DNA of 64,000 nt from positions 620,001 to 684,000 of the forward strand of contig NC_079517.1 of assembly GCF_000801105.2 (NCBI RefSeq). Reading direction: 5' to 3'. Source of the stretch: Raphanus sativus (lineage: Eukaryota; Streptophyta; Magnoliopsida; Brassicales; Brassicaceae). Shown here piece after piece: positions 59,136 through 64,000 of this stretch (position 1 is the stretch's first letter; each line of letters starts with the position of its first letter). Under the pieces are notes generated by a model, which was not told the DNA's origin, did not search any database, and saw only the letters and a program-made list of their open reading frames with translations. The position numbers were made by a program, and so were the translations under genes.

Positions 59136-60543
59136 ATGCAGCCGACAGAGGCGACGCGGCCGGCGACGGCGGAACAGAGCCGGCGACTAAAGGATGAGCT
59201 ATCGGAGAGCATGAGCTTCAGCAGCCAAATGAAGAAGGAAGACGAGGAGCTGTCGGTGAAAGCTCTGTCGGCGTTCAAGGCGAAAGAAGATGAGATCGAG
59301 AAGAAGAAGATGGAGATCAGAGAACGAGTTTTAGCTCAGCTAGGCCGTGTTGAAGACGAGACCAAGCGTCTCGCTTTGATCCGCGAGGTTTTTTGATCTT
59401 ACTTCAATTTGGATCTTACTTTTGTTTTTTTTAGGGCTTTTTCAATTGTTCTAGGTTTACAGAATTTTGGCTCTCTCAAGCTTAAACCCTAATTGTGGTT
59501 AAATATATGAATCAGGAACTTGAAGGATTTGCTGATCCCATGAGGAAGGAAGTAACTTTGATCCGGAAGAAGATTGATTCTCTCGATAAAGAGATTAAAC
59601 CATTGGGGAATACTGTTCAGAAAAAGGTAACTGATTTTTCTCTGGGATGCTACTTAGTAACTAAGCTAAGAGGTAACAGCTAAGCTGGCTGGTGTTTTCA
59701 CGAGTGTGCAGGAAGTAGAGTACAAGGATGCACTTGAAGCATTTAATGAAAAGAACAAGGAGAAGGTGGAGCTGATCACCAAGCTACAGGAGGTTAGCTC
59801 CTTATGATCTCTCACTTTCTCCCTTACGTTTTTTTACTAGTAAGATCAGTCATGCCTCGTGTTTGAATGAATGTTATAGCTTTGTCTGATCGTACCACAT
59901 GTATTTGGATGGTTTGAAGTTAGTGCTACATATTTGTCTCTAAAACTGATTTATCTGTTTCTGAAATGAGCATACGAATTTCCCAAAGACATTTCAATCG
60001 TAGACTTGTTCCAAGACTTGGGAAAAGACTCTCATTGCTATAGGGGATGTCGTGATATTTCGGGTTTTGAAATCTAATCTCCTTGTTTGCCATTTCTAGA
60101 GTTGTATGATCCTGACTCTTGAATGGGTTTCACAGTTTTAGAAACTACGATCAGTATAGAGATTTAGTATAAAAACTCACCATGTTTGCTTTGTTTTTTT
60201 TTTTTCTTCTATTAGTTTTACCTAGACGCAACACATGATTCTCTGGGAACCTCTTTTGTGCAAGTCAGACATTCAGAGAACAACCATGCTGTTTTTTTTT
60301 GTTTTCTTGTCTAATTTTCCATTGAAACACTTGCGCAGTTGTACTAATCTGTGCCGCTGAATCCAAAGCGGTGTTTATGTTCACCTTGATTGTGTTCTAG
60401 TGATGGTTTTGAGACAGAGAGACTTAACGGTGTCTCTTTCTTTTATTTTTGATGAATGGGCGTAGTTGGAGGGAGAGAGCGAGAAAATGAGATTAAAGAA
60501 GCTGGAAGAGCTAAGCAAGAACATTGATCTAACCAAAGGTTAG
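59136..60543 (+). CDS. DUF662 coiled-coil protein
   Basis: A 173-residue helical protein, homologue of Arabidopsis At5g03660. Exons: 59136-59387, 59516-59626, 59712-59792 and 60466-60543. The N-terminus is Thr/Ala-rich with a LSESMSFSSQ block. The rest is an almost unbroken coiled coil (KAKEDEIEKKKMEIRERVLA, RVEDETKRLALIREELEGFA, DPMRKEVTLIRKKIDSLDKE) with strong heptads. It has no membrane segment or enzyme motif. The family's function is not settled; Golgi- or transcription-related names exist in annotations without firm proof. The long last intron (59793-60465) holds nothing coding. Confidence 0.9.
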
Positions 60544-61616
60544 TGTTGGACGAGCAGACTCACTTGGATTGGGCTAATATTATATGTGGTAAATCATGGT
60601 AGGGTATTTTCATTGTTCTTTCTATCATTCTAGTCGTATATCATTTCAATATATAAAATTAAATAAAAAGTAATAGTGAATGGTTTTGAACTCGAGTGTT
60701 TCAGAAAAAAGCATGTAACCAGTTTACAATGTCAAGACGTTATCGATGTGATTCCCAAATTTGTATTATAATAAAAATGTAAAAAACTATGTTTGTTCGT
60801 GGGTAACTTTTATGCATGATCATATCATGGAGCATCTCAAATCTCTCTTATTCGTATGTTAATGACACAGTGTCTATCTATACTCGAAAAATGCTCAATA
60901 TGTAATGGAACGTAAAGAATATATATGATGCTAATTATTCGATACGAAAAGAAATAATCATATTTTCCATTCAACTATGTTATCCTAGGCTAGTGTGTTA
61001 CCAATTAACATACATGTGCAGACGAATCCTTTAAGACCTTAACTACCAAAAATGTCGGATAAAGCCTGGGTGTATTGAACTAATGATTGTAGAATGCTTT
61101 TGTGTATTTTACAATTACTGGGATTTGGAGTGAATTTAGGAGACATCTCGGTGCTTTTGTTTGGATTTTTTAAAAAGATCAGTGTTTGGGTGTTTTTGAT
61201 TTCAGAGTGTTTTGGTGTTTTAGAAGTTCTGAGTTTTACATAAGGTTCAAATCCACGAATTCCAAAATTAACACAAAAGGTCAAAAACTAAATAAAAATG
61301 GAAAAAAAATTGGCAACAAAAAAGTTAGAAACCCATAATTTTTTTGGGAATTTTTTCTTCTGGAAAATAAAAATCAATATCTAACCAAGAAAACAAGCAT
61401 AGGTTATATCATATAAAGGCGCACACATACACGAACAAGCTTACGTTCGTATCTCTTACATCTCCAACCATACTTTATCACACAAAAACGTATCGATCAT
61501 CTTTCACAGTCACCAATTTCTCAGATCATTCTTTTGGTCAAATGCTAATACGAACAAGCTTATGTCATATCATATACAACTCAAAGCATACTTACAATCA
61601 AAATCAGTAGCACATG
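60544..61616. other. AT-rich spacer
   Basis: 3' flank of the DUF662 gene and unassigned sequence. No gene, repeat or element end is clear. The minus-strand ORF near 61039-61284 looks random. Confidence 0.4.
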
Positions 61617-61808
61617 CTAATAAAAAGTTAGAAACTGAGACATACGAAGCGAGACTGTGAAAAGCACCAGCAGCAATACAACCGACTTGAGCGGCCGATC
61701 CATCTGTGGATTCGAACTCGACTCGAGCAAGGTGGTCCGTCTCCCTACCCGTGCCGATACACGGCCGAACGTTCCTCTTCCGGTCTTCCCAGGAGTGAAC
61801 ATATCCAT
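61617..61808 (-). CDS. Possible small membrane protein
   Basis: A 63-residue ORF beginning MDMFTPGKTGRGTFGRVSAR, just after a TTTTTTTGCAG acceptor-like site at 61812-61822. It is followed by a basic segment with RVGRRTTLLESSSNP and then a hydrophobic stretch (SVVLLLVLFTVSLR) that would form one membrane span. Codon use looks like a real gene, with a GC content above the surroundings. A leader exon may lie near 61880-61960. I do not recognise the family; an uncharacterized gene occurs at about this place in Arabidopsis (around At5g03668), but I cannot confirm the match. Confidence 0.55.
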   Translation of the reverse strand: MDMFTPGKTGRGTFGRVSARVGRRTTLLESSSNPQMDRPLKSVVLLLVLFTVSLRMSQFLTFY

Positions 61809-64000
61809 CGCCTGCAAAAAAATCAACTCAAGAGAAGGAATCTCTCTATATACTACTAAATGAAGCTGTGGAATTGTGGTAACCAACAAAACAAGCTACA
61901 ACGCGACTGAAGGAGAAGATTTTGGGAATGAGAACAATTGATAACAGAGAAAAGAAAAAAAATTGAATCAGATTTAATCATAGAAATCTGGAATATTTTT
62001 GCAGTTTTCTAAACGAACAAGTTATTTTTTTTTCAAAAACCTAGTCAAATAACATATGTAGAGGTGAGATTTCACTATGCCTGTTTTAAGTAAAAGAACG
62101 GTGTAAAGTCTTCTGAAATTCTCTTTTTTAACAAAATCTTGAAAAAATGATTTGTTTTGAATAACAGTAGATTTGATTTAGGTTTTACAAACTACTGTTT
62201 AAATAACAGAAGATTTCAAGTGATTTTTAGTAATTATACATAAATTCTATATTCAATAACAGAAGATTTGAACATGTATTTAAAAATCCCTAGTTGAATA
62301 ACATAAAATTTTAAAGAAAACTCAAACCACTCTAAAAACATTAGTTCAATACATCCCCCTAAGTGTTTGTGTCCTTTCGTAAAAATGTGGATGACATTAG
62401 AGTCAATTTAGACCAATTTTAATTAATAGATAAAATAGAATCCAAAGCAAAAGGGAATAAACAAACATTTGTTTCGGTGGAACTATCAACGATGTTTCCT
62501 TGTATAAGCATGTTCACTTTTATCATATTGTGGTGCATGAATCTACAATTATTAATCATATTATATGATTCATATACTTAGCACATCTACCATTTTTCAA
62601 TCTTGAAGCCTATCAATCATTTATGAGAGATTATTCGTCTCCCTTTATATGTGTGAATATATAGAGACGTATCCAGTGCATATTTGTATGTTTTGTCATT
62701 GTCTTTTACACAATATATGTCTTGTAGATATCAAACGAAAAACGTGCATGCAAATACTTAAGTGTTCAATATTCAGCGGCTTCACATTATTAACTGACTA
62801 ATAAACATGTGAAATACTGTCTGTAAAATCTAGCAACAAAAAAATCTCTAAGTTCGCAAATAAAAGAGGTAAAAATAGTAGTTTACAACCTTTTCAAAAG
62901 TAAATTTTATCAAACGTTAGTTATTATCATTTGGTTTCAAATTTATTTTTGGAATATATAGCAGATAATTCTCAGGTTTATTTCCATATTCTATATATAT
63001 TATTGTCTTATGGATCAAATATACACTTGATCTAAAACAAAACACTACACAATATATAATTATGGGATTGAGAAAAAAAACAAACAAAAATAATTATGGG
63101 AGGATACAGACGAGAATCCTAAATAAACAAAAAGAGACAAAAATGCGAAAAAGAATCCAATGAGGAAAACTGCCACGGTGGATTGGCCACGACTTGTGGA
63201 CGTCCATAACAAGCGGCTGGATAAAACGCTGACTCTATTTGGCACGTTTGGTTTTTCATGGACGCACACGAAGCTCGGCCTTTCCTTACGTGGAGTTGCA
63301 AAGTAACCATGAGTGAAAATCAAAAGAAATCTGCGCCTCGTTTTGATTTTTATTAATATTCATGAATCGATGTTATTGTCTCCTCGTGTCTTTATAAGTG
63401 CCTTTTATATGACTAACTTGTACTTAAATTAGCTAACTAAAAGTTAAAAGATGATTTAAAGTAATTGGCTGATACAGCTGTGAAAAAACGAACAAATTGG
63501 ATATTCCCACGCAAATGAGTAGTATAAAAATAAGTTTGTCGTAAGTTTGTCTTGATATGTGAAAACAAGAATATTGGAAAACTACTTACCAAACACACTA
63601 ACCACTAGAAGGCTAGAAGCGCCAACAACGTTGGCCTAGATACGAAGATGATTAACATCGAAACGAATTTTTTAGTTTTTTAGATAAATTAAAGATCTAT
63701 TAGCTATATCCATTATTGTCCTTTGGGATGTTGTATTTTACTATCTGACTTGACTACCGATCGCTTGATTAATAGGGTCAAGTAAAAACTAAAATAAGAA
63801 GTAATGTCGATAATACTGTACTTTGCTTTTGACCTTTCTATAAGGAAAATTTTGAACTTTTCATTTCAAATTCTTAGCTCGGTGGATATATATATGGCTT
63901 TCAACGATTTATGTGTAGATTAATTATACACTGTTTAAAAACACTAGTATGTTAACAAAGAGTTGCTTACTTTCTATTGAAGTGTTCCAATCATAGAAAT
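61809..64000. other. Intergenic AT-rich end of window
   Basis: No coding exon, RNA gene or complete element is recognised. A somewhat GC-richer patch at about 63160-63310 (CACGTGG-like and GGACGT words) could be promoter sequence of a gene outside the window. Confidence 0.35.

Noticed and set aside
63060..63323. Overlapping minus-strand ORFs near the window end
   Set aside because: No family features, low-complexity Phe-rich ends; more likely promoter sequence.

Overview
This is nuclear DNA from a Brassicaceae plant, most likely Brassica or a close relative. The genes have short GT-AG introns, are separated by AT-rich spacers full of transposon debris, and encode proteins close to Arabidopsis ones. 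Recognisable genes follow the order and orientation of the Arabidopsis chromosome 5 block from about At5g03380 to At5g03660. Many Arabidopsis genes of that block are missing, as expected for a fractionated subgenome of a polyploid lineage. Locus names come from remembered family knowledge, not from a search.

Layout. 1-1644 (-): heavy-metal-associated isoprenylated protein, C-terminus outside the window. 2331-4510 (+): DP-type E2F partner (DPB). 4917-7847 (+): CBM48 coiled-coil protein, PTST3-like. 8242-11385 (-): FAD synthase-like two-domain protein. 12652-13377 (-): small DUF4050-type protein. 13949-14243: tRNA-Tyr (intron-containing) and tRNA-Phe. 14394-14532: orphan exon of a CDC25-like arsenate reductase. 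15095-15964 (+): small membrane protein. 16985-17968 (+): intronless, diverged casein kinase 1-like gene, probably a retrocopy. 18202-18405 (-): small secreted-peptide-like ORF. 20055-24421: hAT-type MITE, then a 4.05-kb Helitron carrying a broken RPA-like relic. 25103-25906 (+): C2H2 zinc-finger repressor. 26537-27865 (-): RABC2a GTPase. 29660-33842 (+): exocyst EXO70A1. About 35205-35825 (+): AT4/IPS1-type phosphate-starvation RNA, a miR399 decoy. 36092-37239 (-): chimeric pseudogene of plastidic G6PD and SmE pieces. 39000-47650: transposon-rich island with a telomere-like foldback element, Helitron ends, a captured copy of the 3' end of the PTST3-like gene, and a second complete Helitron with an RPA relic. 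48891-51736 (+): AGC VIII kinase. 52751-58650 (+): plastid starch branching enzyme class 2. 59136-60543 (+): DUF662 coiled-coil protein. 61617-61808 (-): possible small membrane ORF. The remainder is spacer.

The genes share no operon-like function, but two act on starch: the PTST3-like granule-initiation factor and the branching enzyme, both with CBM48 modules. The most notable items are the AT4-type target-mimic RNA with its conserved hairpin and MAIP mini-ORF, the Helitron island with a captured fragment of a gene 34 kb away, and the G6PD/SmE mosaic.
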